Shown here: piece after piece, positions 1-15,333 of the stretch
How the letters are laid out: every line of letters begins with the position of its first letter
Numbering within the stretch: position 1 is the first letter of the stretch
Assembly: GCA_910890315.1 (NCBI GenBank)
Contig: CAJVGD010000046.1
Coordinates: forward strand, 868,001-932,000
Direction of reading: 5' to 3'
Length of the DNA stretch: 64,000 bases
Origin: Serendipita indica DSM 11827
Lineage: Eukaryota > Basidiomycota > Agaricomycetes > Sebacinales > Serendipitaceae
Notes under the pieces: generated by a model
What the model saw: the letters and a program-made list of their open reading frames with translations, nothing else
Told to the model about the DNA's origin: nothing
The model's database searches: none
Translations under genes and position numbers: made by a program

Positions 1-584
1 ACAGATGCACGGTTAATCTCATAAGAGACTAGAACACAAGTCTCTTCTGCACTCTTTTTGTCGCACAATACCTCACTTGGGCCCCCCTACCGCGTGCTCG
101 TCGACACGAATTTTATTAACTTCAGCCTGCAAAACAAGCTCGAGCTCGTGGCAGGCATGATGGACTGCCTATATGCAAAGTGTGAGTATCTAGGTTCTCT
201 GCCACGTAGCAAGATCTGATATTCCTGTTACAGGTATCCCATGCATCACCGACTGTGTGATGGCGGAGCTCGAGAAGCTGGGCCCGAAATATAGAATTGC
301 GCTCCGGTACATATCTTACTCGCCTTTAGAGACTATTTACTGACAGCTAGGGACATAGAGTGGCTCGCGACCCACGCTTTGAACATCTCACATGCACGCA
401 CAAGGGTGTGTATGCTGACGACTGTCTTATCGACCGCATCACACAGCACAAATGCTATATTGTCGCCACATGTGATAAGGAGCTCCGGAGACGCGTGCGC
501 AAGGTCCCGGGCGTACCACTAATGTACATTGTCCGAAGACGGTACGCCATTGAGCGTCTTCCAGACGGTGGTGCACCCGCATAA
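1..584 (+). CDS. FCF1: rRNA-processing PIN-domain protein Fcf1/Utp24, 3' part
   Basis: This is the C-terminal two thirds of Fcf1, the PIN-domain endonuclease of the small-subunit processome that cleaves pre-rRNA early in 18S maturation in the nucleolus. The window edge cuts the 5' end. Visible exons encode [20 protein letters not shown], then MDCLYAK, then [17 protein letters not shown] and, after an intron at 307-358, [16 protein letters not shown] and YADDCL. The acidic PIN residues are present: Asp in LVDTN, Glu in MAELE and the Asp pair in YADDC. The protein ends shortly after YAIERLP, where the family normally ends. An intron also follows CLYAK at about 182. Family identity is very secure; only the first exons are missing. 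Confidence 0.95.
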
Positions 585-743
585 CCTGGTACACGTATAT
601 ACTCGCTGGTATGGTATGCATGTAGATTACTCTTCGTGTTCTTATTCAAGCTACTTGCAAAGTAGGGATCCATTCAACCTCTGCATAAGCGAGTGGGGGA
701 GTAGTTTAACACAAAGGGTAGTATAATATAGGGACCGATGCCT

Positions 744-2844
744 CTATTCGATGATCTTGGTGACAATACCGGTACCGACTAAGGAAGCGTCAGCGATAAT
801 AAACATTGCTAGAGAAGTACGAACTTGTCTTGCCACCCTCACGTAATGTGAACCGTGAACCAATTTCTAGCGCGACATCCGTATGCGTGGAAACGGCCAA
901 CTCGACGTTGTCGCCAGGGACGACCTACGGGCATAAGTACTCGATCATTGACCAGAGGAGGAGCTTACCATCTTTTCGTGTGCATCCGCTGTACCCTCGG
1001 GGAAGTTGAGTGTTGCAGTCACATCGGCGGTACGGATGAAGAGCTGAGGTCGATATCCATCATGGAACGGTGCATACCGCCCACCCTCGTCCTTTGTTAG
1101 AGCCTACACACCGTTAGGATAGACAAAATTGCGATAAACTACGGCTTACGTAGATTTGTGCCAGGAATTTGGTGTGCGACTTGATCGAACCAACGGCAGC
1201 AATGACCATTCCTCGTCGTACTTGCTCACGCTTAATACCACGAAGCAGAGTACCCATATCATCTCCAGCTTCTCCGCGGTCCAACTCCTTATGGAACATC
1301 TCTACTCATATTTAGACATGAAGAAAGATGACGGCGAGACATACCAATGCCAGTAACTATGGTCTTCATATTCTTCGCGCCCATTCCAACGATTTCGACT
1401 TCCTGATTCTTGGTAATCACGCCTCGCTCAGCCTGGAACCGTATGAGTTCTGATCAGACTTGATATGGAGGTAGAGTCACCTTTCCGGTGCACACGGTGC
1501 CACGTCCAGCGATCGAGAAGGTATCTAAACGATATTAGCTCTTACCCAGACGGTTCTGGAACAACGTACCCTCAATAGGGAGGAGGAAGGGCTTGTCGAG
1601 GTCACCTAAAGAACATAAACGCCTGCGCCAATTCTAAGTTCGTGTACTTACGTGGTGGTACCTCCAGCCACTCATCACAAGCTTGCAAAAGCTTCTCGAT
1701 TCTGTCCTGTCCAATCTCCTTGTCACGACCCTCGAGGGCAGCAAGTGCCGACCCCATGATAATTGGGGTGTTCTCGCCATCGTAACCATATTGCGTCAAG
1801 AGCTCTCGGATCTCCATCTCAACCAATTCGAGCATCTCTGGGTCGTCAATCACATCAATCTTGTTGATGAACACGCAAAGCTTTTTGATGCCGACTTGCT
1901 TGGCGAGGAGCAAATGCTCACGAGTTTGCGGCATTTGTCCGTCGGTCGCAGATACGACCTATAATGTGTCAAAGCTATGAACAGTCACATAGAGAAACTC
2001 ACAATGATACCGCCGTCCATCTGCGCAGCACCAGTGATCATGTTCTTGATATCTGAAGATAGCACATTTACTTCTTTACCCCCGAGGCATTATAAACTCA
2101 CAATCGGCGTGTCCTGCAGATAGTCAGCAGCCATCGTACTCTTGAACACGCTTACATACCCGGGCAGTCGATGTGACCATAGTGGCGTTTGTCCGTCTCA
2201 TACTCGACGTGTGTCGAGTTGATAGTGATACCACGAGCCTTCTCCTCTGGTGCTTTGTCGATCTGTGCATAGTCGATGAAGCTTCCCCCACCCTTCAGAG
2301 CCATGACCTTGGTAATGGATGCGGTCAATGTGGTCTATTGTCTGCATGTTAGCAACCATACATGCTTGCTTGGGAACAGCGGGTTTGCTGAATCGACCGA
2401 CCTTGCCATGATCGACGTGACCTGTATATAGAAGAAGCCATTGAGACGCTGATAGAATTTCACTCATAGAGCACGTACCAATAGTTCCAATGTTCATATG
2501 TGGCTTTGACCTCGAAAACTTGCTCGCTTCGGCGTAGCCACGACGCGAGAGTACTATGGATTCAGTGTAGATCGAAAACAGTTCAAGGAAATCGTGTAGT
2601 GTATGCGCAGGTGATAACAAGAATCAGCCTTTGCCCGAACACCTCTAAAATTTGTTTTCGTCGTACGCACCGTTGTATTTGCTAAAGAGTGAGCCCGTGG
2701 GTCGTACACGCGCTGCATTACATGCTACATGCGCTGCTTTTTCAGTTGAAGTACAAAAAGTGAGCGCTGCGTGCCAACAGACTGTTTTTGGTCGTCCAAC
2801 TCACAAGGAGTACTAATCACAGAGCGTAGTCCAACACGAATCAT
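744..2844 (-). CDS. TUF1: mitochondrial translation elongation factor Tu
   Basis: GTPase that delivers aminoacyl-tRNA to the mitochondrial ribosome. The start [12 protein letters not shown] is followed by short exons forming a basic presequence, then [14 protein letters not shown]. All G motifs are visible: GHVDHGK|TTLT, DCPGHADYIKNM, NKID in CVFINKIDV, and SALAALEG. The reading [14 protein letters not shown] and [18 protein letters not shown] is unmistakable EF-Tu. The C-terminus ends [11 protein letters not shown]. The gene has many introns; one lies directly after the P-loop lysine codon (2335-2401), and a 12-nt exon at 2102-2113 carries the HAD of the G3 region. It is convergent with FCF1, about 160 bp away. 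The bacterial-type sequence plus presequence supports mitochondrial import. Confidence 0.95.
2102..2113 (-). other. TUF1: 12-nt microexon of TUF1 carrying the catalytic His
   Basis: On the minus strand the exon GACACGCCGATT sits between an acceptor ending CTGCAG and a donor GTGAGT. It joins ...TGCCCGG on one side and ATATCAAG on the other to read D-C-P-G-H-A-D-Y-I-K-N-M, the invariant G3 block. The His in this block is the residue known from bacterial EF-Tu to promote GTP hydrolysis. Skipping the exon would delete four residues in frame. Confidence 0.85.
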
Positions 2845-3016
2845 TTTGCTTTTTTTGATAGACTTGCCAACTAGATTCAGAGAAAGCGTGGCTTTGGGCT
2901 GGTATTAGGGAAGAGTCGAAGGGATGTGGTCGAGATCAACTCTTGGACAAGTTCGTGGTCCAAATTGCAATACGTATAATCGTCTAACCAGTTATTTATA
3001 CAAGGATATACGGTCA
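2845..3016. other. short spacer between TUF1 and ALA1
   Basis: Both flanking genes lie on the minus strand, so this spacer must hold the ALA1 3' end and the TUF1 promoter. No further gene or repeat is visible. Confidence 0.5.
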
Positions 3017-6533
<3,517 letters not shown>

Positions 6534-6629
6534 TCAATTGGCCGAGTCACATTTCAAGAATCATTATCAGCCAGGATCTCGGCGATTTCCACAAGGACAC
6601 TTTCGTTTATTTCCTCATTCTCAATCACA

Positions 6630-8555
6630 TTATGTGCTGCTAGACATCGTCTTGAAAGATTTGCCGTCCAAGCGAGTGCTCTTGTAACTCTCTGCGGGCA
6701 CAGTAAGAATTGGGGCAAAAACGAAGGGCAAGTCTCACTTTCTCCAGGTATCTCTGCACCAGGAGTTGATTCACAATCTTTGAGCTCCGTCTTCTCTCCG
6801 ACTTTGGTGTAGCTGCTGAGGATGCAGTTTTCAATCCTCACACTGTATGTCTATCAGAAGAGTGATATGCCGCAGATTTACGCACCCGTCACCAAGTTCG
6901 ACATGGTTCATGATCACCGAGTTGACGATACGGACTTGCTTCCCTATCACACAGTGTTGACCGATCGCACTCGAGGCCACAATCGAGCCTTCTCCGATTC
7001 TGCTGGATACCTCCCAGGCAGAATTTGGTGATATTTGCGCCTTTGGGTCGACACCGTCGCGTACCCCTTTGGGCTCGAGGGAAGAGTGCTTCAGTAACTA
7101 CAGCGGATGAGCAGGCCGAGCATCTCGAGAGGGGATCACATACCCCTTGATTTAGTTCGCGATATGCTGACAGATTGTTCGCACGTCCACATGTCACGCC
7201 GTCTTTGCTCCGTTTATGGACCAGAAAGGCACAGCGAAGAGATGGGACAAACGTGGGTTCATCTTCATCAATGTCTCCTTCACTAGCTTCTTCAGTTGAG
7301 CTCCCTTCATCGTCCCAAGCATTCTTTTGGGCGTTTGTTGGTGTTCGTGCTCTGGCAGGAATTGTGGCTGACATGGTACGAAAATCAAGCTCCTGTGTGG
7401 TGGAGTATTGCAGCGCAGTGAATACACTGATCTCACCCTTATCCTGGACGTTCTCCGCTGTGGTGACTTTTTGTGGAGGGGTCAGGACTGAGGAGCATCA
7501 GCACCTGATTGAACGCGATGATACTGCTTACTGTGGGAGAATTTATTTCTCCGCGTCCGCGAATACTGTAACGAGCAAAGAAATGGAACCAGATCCTTCT
7601 TAATGGACTTGAACTCTGGTACTAAAGGCAGAAGCTCCAGCACGGAACGCTTGAAGACGTAAACGTGAGAGTCGGCAAGCTGGCTCGTTACACGACATCG
7701 GCCAAATCTGCAAGGGGTCAGAATAGAGGGATGTATGGCAGGTTTCCATACTTGGTTAGGAGATGCATGGGTATCTGCACTTCAGATCCCTTGTCGTATG
7801 CGACACCCAATATACTCGACTCCTTATATATGGTATTCGGCAATGGTTTGTCTTTTGGTTTCAGAAGAAAGAAATTTTGCCCTGAAGGTTATCTTACCTT
7901 TACGCTTCTGCGCTTCCTCGCTTGCCTCGTAGAATAGGGACGCCATGATCGCCTCACTGCTATCGACTCTCCACAAGTTGAGGAGACTGCTGAGATGCAG
8001 CTCAGGAGAGGGGACAAAGTCGCAAGAGAGGACAATGAAATCGGACTATGAAAAGTCAGCATCAGTGCCTACGATCGTTGGTCAGCACACACCTGGATTC
8101 TAGGCGTAAGCTTCTTCAGGATTGATACAGTAGACGACGTCCCATCCGAGTCCGGATCATACGCATGGATTTTGACATTGAGGACCGGTGAAGTCGCTTG
8201 GAAATGATCCGTCAATGCACGTACATGAGACGGAGGGCAGACTATGAGCGCATCTACAGACCAAGGGATCAGAAGCCACCAAGTTCATAGACGAGCCGAG
8301 TCACCTTTGACGTCTGCCTCCTCCAGCCACGAAAGTCCGTACGATAAGAGAGGTTTATTCTTTACAGGAAGTAACGCCTTTGGTGTTGGCTCATCTCCGT
8401 GAGGCTCGATAAGTGGGCCCAGTCTAAACTTCTTTGGTTACGGCTCCTGCAAGATCAAGCCCAAACGACGCTCACTGAGAGCCAAATCCGGATAAAATGA
8501 TTGCCTGAAACTCTGGTTTTGCTCGGGATCTGCTTTGCTGGCTAAGGATATCCAT
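6630..8555 (-). CDS. GCD1: translation initiation factor eIF2B subunit gamma
   Basis: Subunit of the eIF2B guanine-nucleotide exchange factor, in the catalytic gamma-epsilon subcomplex. The start MDILSQQSRSRAKPEFQAII is followed, across an intron, by LGPLIEPHGDEPTPKALLPV and NKPLLSYGLSWLEEADVK, the nucleotidyl-transferase-like N-terminal domain. Next come SDFIVLSCDFVPSPELHL and LADSHVYVFKRSVLELLP, typical of the gamma subunit rather than epsilon. The C-terminus is a left-handed beta helix with isoleucine-patch repeats (GEGSIVASSAIGQHCVIGKQ, SYTKVGEKTELKDCE). It ends in a short tail SYKSTRLDGKSFKTMSSST after a final intron; this last exon is the least certain part. The start lies 70 bp from the divergent COG3 start. 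Confidence 0.88.
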
Positions 8556-8625
8556 CGCGGTGGGTTCAGGGTGGTGGCCGGTACCAAGCGTCCTCCACCA
8601 CCCAAAAGTTTCGACGAACGGTGCC
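8556..8625. promoter_or_regulatory. 70-bp bidirectional promoter, GCD1/COG3
   Basis: The only DNA between two divergent start codons. It is GC-rich with a proline-codon-like run and no obvious TATA box. Both 5' leaders must be very short or extend into the neighbouring gene. Confidence 0.55.
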
Positions 8626-11600
8626 ATGTCATCTCTAAATGCCTCATCAAAGCGACCACAGACCCTGTCTTCTACATCAGGTCCTGTTGGTCAAAAACAA
8701 GTGTTGTCGATGGATGCCTGGGAGTCGACAATACTACTGGAAGGAAGACAGCTCGAAAGCATAACAGCATGGAAGAAACAGAGCGATGAAAACCCGCTTC
8801 CGCTCAAAGTAAGCTTGGTTCATTCGGTCTTTCACCTTACTGAAAAGGTTTCAGTTTGAAGAGGAGCACATAGCGCCTTCCTCGCGACCTGGGACGCCTT
8901 TACGTGCCCTCAAGCAACGAGAGGGGTCTATCAGACCGTCTTCACGGCCTGGAACACCAGTCCTCAACGCGACTGTCAATGCCCGTGGTCCGTACAGCTG
9001 CGTCTACCATGACATCGGACTCATCTTCCTAAAACCAAGGTAGACATTCACTGCACCCTGTAAACCCTATCCATACACCGCAGCAATTTCACGATTGGTT
9101 CGCTCTGATAGAACGATCGATACAACACTCTCAAGAATCACACTTTCGCACCCACCTTTCGCAACTAACAAGTCATCTGGATAAGTTTCAAGATCTCAAT
9201 GAAACACTGGATCGTGTAGACGGTCAAGTGATACAGATGCTCAGTGCATGGAAAAGCGTTGAGGATGGAGGCAGAAGTCTCCAAGAGGCAAGTGAGCAAC
9301 TCGTAGAAGAAAAGGTGGGTGTTCAAACTACAACCTAGACTCTCTAACAGTACCCAGAATCGTTTGGTTCAAGTGACTGATGCGATATCCGCTCGTCTGG
9401 CATACTTTCAAGAGCTTGAGCGTGCAACACGCATGCTCAATCATCCTGGAGACGATCTCGTTCTTCAACCGGATTTCTTGATCATGGTTGAGCGGGTAGA
9501 CATCTGCCTCGAGTTCCTTCAAAGCCATGTGAGCCTTGTAAAAGGAAAATGTATTCTCTGACCACTTGATCAGCGCAATTACCGCGAGGCCGATATCTAT
9601 ATTCTACGGTTTCAGCAATGCCTGATTCGCGCAATGAGCCTGATCAAGATATTCTTTACGGCGTCCATTCGCACTCTCTCTTCAGAGGTCGAGCGACACC
9701 TTGCAGAAAAGGTACGCTCACCCAGAAGGCACATAAACGGAGCTTACGAAAATAGACCACGTCTACACTCTCCATTACCCATTCCCTGTACTCCAAATTC
9801 GCGTCCCTGGCGACACAAATGGCGCCCCTTCTTTCTGAGTTTGAACGACGCGCTATAATTCATCCATCAGACTTGCAAAGTCTCTTGGATGAATGCCAGG
9901 CGACGTATCTCGCGACACGGAAAACATTGCTTACCCCAAGGATTCTCACCGAGGTCAAAGGCTTGGACCCAGCACATAGCGAGATTGTAGAATTGGTGCG
10001 TCTTTTCACTGAAAACTCTTTTTATCTAATACTGCGCAGACAAGGACGGGCTGTGGCTACCTCCGACAACTTTGCGAGGATGAATTTACATTATATCGCC
10101 GATTCTTCTCATCGGGCGAGGAGAGGCTATAGTCAGTGCCCAGATGTCATTTTGGTGATGCGCTTATCATATCAGTCGCTATCTAGAGACGCTGTGCGAC
10201 TTCCTCTACGACGATCTTCGACCACGAATCCTGCATGAGCAGCGGATCAACGTGCTTTGCGAAGTTTGCACAGTTCTACAGGCACTGATGGTAATCGGAA
10301 ACGACATCCAAGGAGATGAAGAAGATGATGCGGAAGAACGCGAATCTGTAGTTCCAGAAACCCCGAAGGAGGTTACCGACTCGAGTCGGATGCAAAAACT
10401 GCATATAGCTCCGCTCCTGCAGATGATATTGCAAGATGCACAGACGCGGCTGGTTTTTAAAGCACAAGCCATCGTGCAATCGGATGTCCGTCTACATGTG
10501 CCCACTGAAGATGACCTTCGTTATCCAGAGAAACTTATACGTCAGTGCCTACGAGTCGACCATTTTGCGACTGACTTTGAGCAGAATATCGCACTGCTCG
10601 CGCTGAAAGACAGAAAGCAAGAGCTGACGCCGAGGAAGATGCCCAGTCCGATGATGATCAAGAAACAATAGAGCAGCGTCGAAGCTGGTATCCAAGTGTT
10701 GGTAAAGCAGCATGGATTATGGGCATGCTGCAGGAGTTTGTCAAGGTCTGGTTCAGTCGTCGACTGTGAACCCCTTGCTGAGTCATTCTAGCCTGCCATC
10801 TTTCGGGATATAGCACAAGAGGCCATCGCTTTCAGCCGAGAAGCTCTGGAAGTGGCATCGCAACGTATAGCGGCCAAGGACACTCCATCAGCAAAAGTCG
10901 ACGCGAAGCTATTTCTAATTCACCATCTTCTCATTTTGAAAGACTTGACGACCGAGGTGGACTTCAATGCAGGAAAGCCGGATACCGAGCAACTGCCATC
11001 AAGTAAGTTCAACACCGTAACTCGCAACGCTCCTCATCACCCTGTAGCATCGGAGGGTATCTTTGGCATACCTTTGTTTCGACCTGTTGCTCTTCTTGGC
11101 GGCCTGGCGTCACTTGGAGTACCAAAGCTTTTGAGCGGAGCAGAGACGCCATTGGTGAGTCCCAACTCGCTCGTCACCGCTGCGTGTAACTTGTGCGACA
11201 GAACATCGATCAAGAGCTCAAATTAGTTTGCGAACGTCTAATTTCGGATTGCGTATCCGCTGCTACCCTCCCTGTTCGAACATTCGTCCAGCGTTCCTCT
11301 GCATACCTGAACACTTTCACCACTGCACCCCTAAACGAGAAAAGCGACCTGCTGTCACAAGATTTTGCGACCCCTGAACAAGCTCTCGAGACGAATCGGG
11401 AATTCAAGCGAGTTTGCGAGCAAGAGGTTCGCACTTGGATCTCGAGGGTGCGCTTATTCTTGGATGATGAACGCACGGTTTCTGCCCTGGTATCGCCCCT
11501 ACAGCATCAAATAGTCGAAGAGTACGCTCTCTTCCGAGGGCTGTTGACAGGTCGATATGGTCAGGAGCTCCTCCTGGAGACTTACACCGAGATGGGACTG

Positions 11601-11630
11601 ATGAACGAACTTCGCCAGTGGTTAGCGTAG
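8626..11630 (+). CDS. COG3: conserved oligomeric Golgi complex subunit 3 (Sec34)
   Basis: COG is the tethering complex for retrograde vesicles at the Golgi; Cog3 is in lobe A. The start MSSLNASSKRPQTLSSTSG opens a low-complexity N-terminus. This is followed by the helical Sec34 domain: LSQLTSHLDKFQDLNETLDR, then ISARLAYFQELERATRMLN, QPDFLIMVERVDICLEFLQS and, across an intron, HRNYREADIYILRFQQCLIR and AMSLIKIFF. This HxNY...D.Y..RF.QCL..AM block is the family signature. C-terminal helices run to EYALFRGLLTGRYGQELLLE and ELRQWLA. About ten introns are visible. The KIC1-type kinase follows on the same strand after about 50 bp. Confidence 0.9.
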
Positions 11631-11680
11631 ACTGTATATTAGACAATATCGTTATCATACGCTGCTTCACTTTAAGAATT

Positions 11681-14293
11681 ATGCCTAGTTTTAGGAGCCG
11701 AGCAAGCTTGGACCCCACCATGCCGCAGGGTTATTCGACTGAGCAGCTACAGGCCCTCATAGCGCAGCAATCTAACAGTCTCCCAGTCACACAGATATTC
11801 AAGAAACTAGAAAGAGTCGGAAAAGGTGCTTATGGCTCAGTCTACAAGGCCTTGCATACCGCGACCGGCACCGTAGTTGCGCTCAAAATCGTCGACTTGG
11901 ATCAGCCAGACGACGATATCGACGATATTCAACGAGAGGTCGCGCTTTTAAGCGACTTGCATGGTGGAGAGAAGAATAATATCACCAGTTATTATGGGTG
12001 CTGGCTCGATGGACCGAGAGTTTGGATAGCAATGGACTTTGCCCAAGGAGGGAGTATACGAACCCTCGTACGTAATTATACGTATATTGCTGACTTGATT
12101 CTCAATTTGGATGAAGATGAAAGCGACCAAGGGCAATGTTATCGAAGAGCGCTACGCTGTCCTCATCATACGAGAAGTCCTTGTAGCGCTCTCATTCCTT
12201 CATCGAGCGAACGTGATCCATAGAGATCTCAAAGGTCAAAACTTTTCCTCAGTTGACATTTATCCAGTCTAAATTTCCGTAGCTGCAAATGTGCTCCTTA
12301 CCGCAACTGGTCGGATTATGCTCTGCGATTTTGGAGTATCAGCAAGACTCGTGTATAATCATTCCAAGCGGACCACATTTGTTGGAACGCCGTACTGGAT
12401 GGCCCCAGAGGTTATCACTCAGTCCCAGTACGACACCAAAGCAGACATTTGGAGTTTGGGCATCACCCTCTATGAAATGGTTACAGGGGCACCTCCTCAT
12501 GCAAAGGAGGATCAAATGAGAGCCCTCCTGATCATTCCCAAGGCGAAGGCGCCCCGATTGCCCGACTCTGTAGGCACCAAAGAAATGAAAGACTTTGTTG
12601 CTACCGTTCTTCGAGAGGAGGCATCAGATGTAAGTACATCCACTCGGCTAAGCAGGGCTAATCGATACATAGAGACCCACAGCGGAAGAGTTGCAGCGCT
12701 CGAAATGGATCAAGGACGTTGCAAAAGCACGCCTGACTCCATTGCTGGAACTGATAAAGCAGTATCAATCCTGGATAGATCAGGGCGGTATACGGGCGAG
12801 TATAGCAGACTACGATGATCATGAGTACGTTGACGGCACTCTAAAAAAGATTGAAGCTGATATCCATAGTGAACTACCGGATCCTCATGAGATTAACCCA
12901 TGGGAATTTGATACGATTCGCGGGCCCATTCCAGAAAGTCCTGGGGACTACACAGATAACGAGCAGACACCAGTAGACAAACCCAAGGCACCACTCCCGT
13001 CGTCCTTGCGAGGCCTCTTCAACCAAGGAGGAGCCGAGGAACAGTATTTTCCGCCTCAACGCAAGATAACGATTCCCAGCTTTGATCAAATGGACAGCTC
13101 TTTAAAACCAGTTCAGCTGCCAGACCTCGAGTACGATGACTCACCCTCACCCTCGTTCTTCGATTCTTCGAATATGAATACCGCACGCCCAGATGACTTT
13201 GCTTTCATGCGAAGAACGCCTGACCATTCTAGCAGTGCGAGTAAGGGTAGCTACAAAGACTTTGGCCGGAAACCTGTAGATCGACCTTCGATATCGGGCT
13301 CATATGCAGACTCGGATAAGGAGGTCTACAACACAAGTCGTCGGATTATCAACGACACCCCGCCGCGCGATGGTAGCCCTCAGCGTGCTCGCCGAAATGG
13401 CGGTTCGCCAGGAACCTTTATTTTCCCTCCGACGGCCGGTGCGAGGTCGTCTCCGGTATCGAACTCGTCTCCGACCTCCCACTCTCATGAGAGATCAACA
13501 ACACCCTCCAGCGCTCACAGGCCGAGGGCCTCCGTTGAGGAAACCCCCTTGGTGCCGTCAATCAATGCACCCCAACCCCTTGCTCGAACAACGAGTGCGA
13601 CACCATACATCCCGCCAGATAATTCAGGCTTTGTTCGGCCACCTCCACCGAGACCCTCTCCTGCGCGGCAGCAATCAGCTAGCGTACTTGACCCGCCCCA
13701 TCGAACCCGTCCTAGCCGTAGTGCAAGTACAAGCACCCGAGAGGATGTTCCCCTTAATTCAAATCTGATGGTACCAAAGCCATCTGGTCTACGCGGCGCT
13801 TTAAATGTAAGAGCACTTCCGCGTACGTTTGCAATTGCTGACGAAGGCCAAGCTCTCCTACATTCCCGATAGCGGACTTGCCCTTGACATGCTACCTCCC
13901 TCACCGTCCGCAATTTCTCCAATGCATCGTCAATTTGTTGGGACACCCGGACCGGCCTCGGACCACTCATTTAATCACTCTCATGAGAATGCGGATACAT
14001 CGAACTCACGCTTTGGAGACGATGGTCTCTCTCGCAATACCAGTCAATCACCGCCAGATATGTCGACTGGTGGTATTCGGGGCCCCATTATTCGGCCACT
14101 TAATTACAGTCTACTGGGCAGCTCCGAAGCCGTTCATGCGGAGTTAGCGCAAACAGTCGGTGACCTCGCCCAGTGGCTGGAGGTGATCGACCAAGGATTG
14201 ACGAACATTCTAAATCCTCCGCCTGCTGTAGATCTTTCAGACGACTTTGTGGAACAGTATGCATATGAAGGGGCCGCTATCCAAACCGAATAA
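11681..14293 (+). CDS. KIC1: GCK/STE20-type Ser/Thr kinase (KIC1/NAK1-like)
   Basis: Germinal-centre-kinase-family protein. Relatives (yeast Kic1, fission yeast Nak1) activate the NDR kinase of the RAM/MOR morphogenesis pathway. The start is MPSFRSRASLDPTMPQGYST. The kinase domain shows GKGAYGSVYKA, the VALKIV lysine, HRDLK|AANVLL, DFGVSARL and the STE20-group signature GTPYWMAPEV. Before the DFG block an intron removes 12067-12116, joining RTL to MKATKGNVIEERYAVLIIRE. After the kinase comes a long Pro/Ser-rich disordered stretch, then a helical tail ELAQTVGDLAQWLEVIDQGL and a stop after EGAAIQTE. The tail resembles the C-terminal region of KIC1 relatives. GCK-III versus KIC1 assignment is an inference; the kinase call is firm. 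Confidence 0.85.
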
Positions 14294-14397
14294 CCGATCA
14301 CGCAATCTCGCGTATTCATCTTCACATTGGCTATCTGACTGTATCAATATTACCAACGACCGTCGCTTCTGGAAATGATGCGACATGGTAAGCTCGT

Positions 14398-15248
14398 CTA
14401 GATGTATTTATTATCTTGTAGATACTTCACAATAATCTCCACGCTCTCCGCGACGTCTTGTTGGTCCGTTCTGGAAAGCTTGGCATCAAGATTGTGCTGT
14501 CGGTTACAAGGAATGCGTACCGTATGTGAATCTCTGGTGTTTCCGGTGCCTCGTACGGTGCGGAGATGCCAGTAAATTCTGCAGGGTTTCATCTGGAGAA
14601 CGAGATGCCACGCCGATTCACCCACCTTTGATGATGCCTTCTCTTGCTTTCTTATACAGACCTTTGGGATCTCGCTTTTCGACCGTTTCAAGAGGTGCGT
14701 CGATGAATACTTCAACAAATGGGATATTCCCAGCTGCATGAAGATCACGAGCCACGGCACGATCGGCTTTGTACGGGGATATAAACGCGGTGATTGTTAT
14801 CGCGGCTGCATCAGAGAAAAGTTTGGCGACCTGACGCGCCGAGAATTCAGCTGTGGCGATCACGCCATAGTGTCGGAATTGCTTGCCTCTCCAATCCTCC
14901 TGATGTTCTCGTTTCTGTCCTTTTCGCTGAATCCAAGATCCTTGTTGAGTCCAAACCGGATGTTGTCACCGTCCAGACGATATGTAAACTTCTTGAGGTG
15001 AAGGAGATGCTGCTCGAGTGCACAGGCAATGGTGGACTGCGCGCGGAAAGTAAGGATATGATCTGCATAAATTATCATAGCTTGACCTTTCCACTAGCAC
15101 TCAGCCCCGTGAGCCAGATGGTCAACCCTTCTGACCGAGCAACTGGCTGCGCTCTTCAGACGATACCGATCCTGCAAATCCGTTAGCAGACGAGTAATTA
15201 CTCGATATAACGAGCACTACCAGCATGAAAAGTAATATTGGTAGCCAT
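14398..15248 (-). CDS. MET14: adenylyl-sulfate (APS) kinase
   Basis: Phosphorylates APS to PAPS in sulfate assimilation. The start [10 protein letters not shown] joins, across an intron, [20 protein letters not shown] and [20 protein letters not shown]. The P-loop is split by a 50-bp intron (15037-15086) exactly after its Lys codon. Next come [20 protein letters not shown] with the APS-binding DGDN motif, [44 protein letters not shown] and FTGIS. The end is [20 protein letters not shown]. The length of about 200 residues is standard for the single-domain enzyme, without an ATP-sulfurylase fusion. It is divergent from HDA1 with 85 bp between start codons. Confidence 0.95.
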
Positions 15249-15333
15249 TCAAAAATTCCGAGAGGGGGAGACCGAGAGCCAAGGTGGTAGTTTGTTTGGT
15301 TCGGTTCCCTTACTGGCGTCCTCCGCGGAGAAC
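15249..15333. promoter_or_regulatory. 85-bp bidirectional promoter, MET14/HDA1
   Basis: Space between the two ATGs. It contains a purine-rich block (gagagggggagaccgagagc) and no clear TATA element. Confidence 0.5.

Noticed and set aside
13515-13970. Minus-strand ORF of 151 codons inside the KIC1-type kinase gene
   Set aside because: It mirrors the Pro/Ser-rich coding strand of the kinase tail and has no family features.
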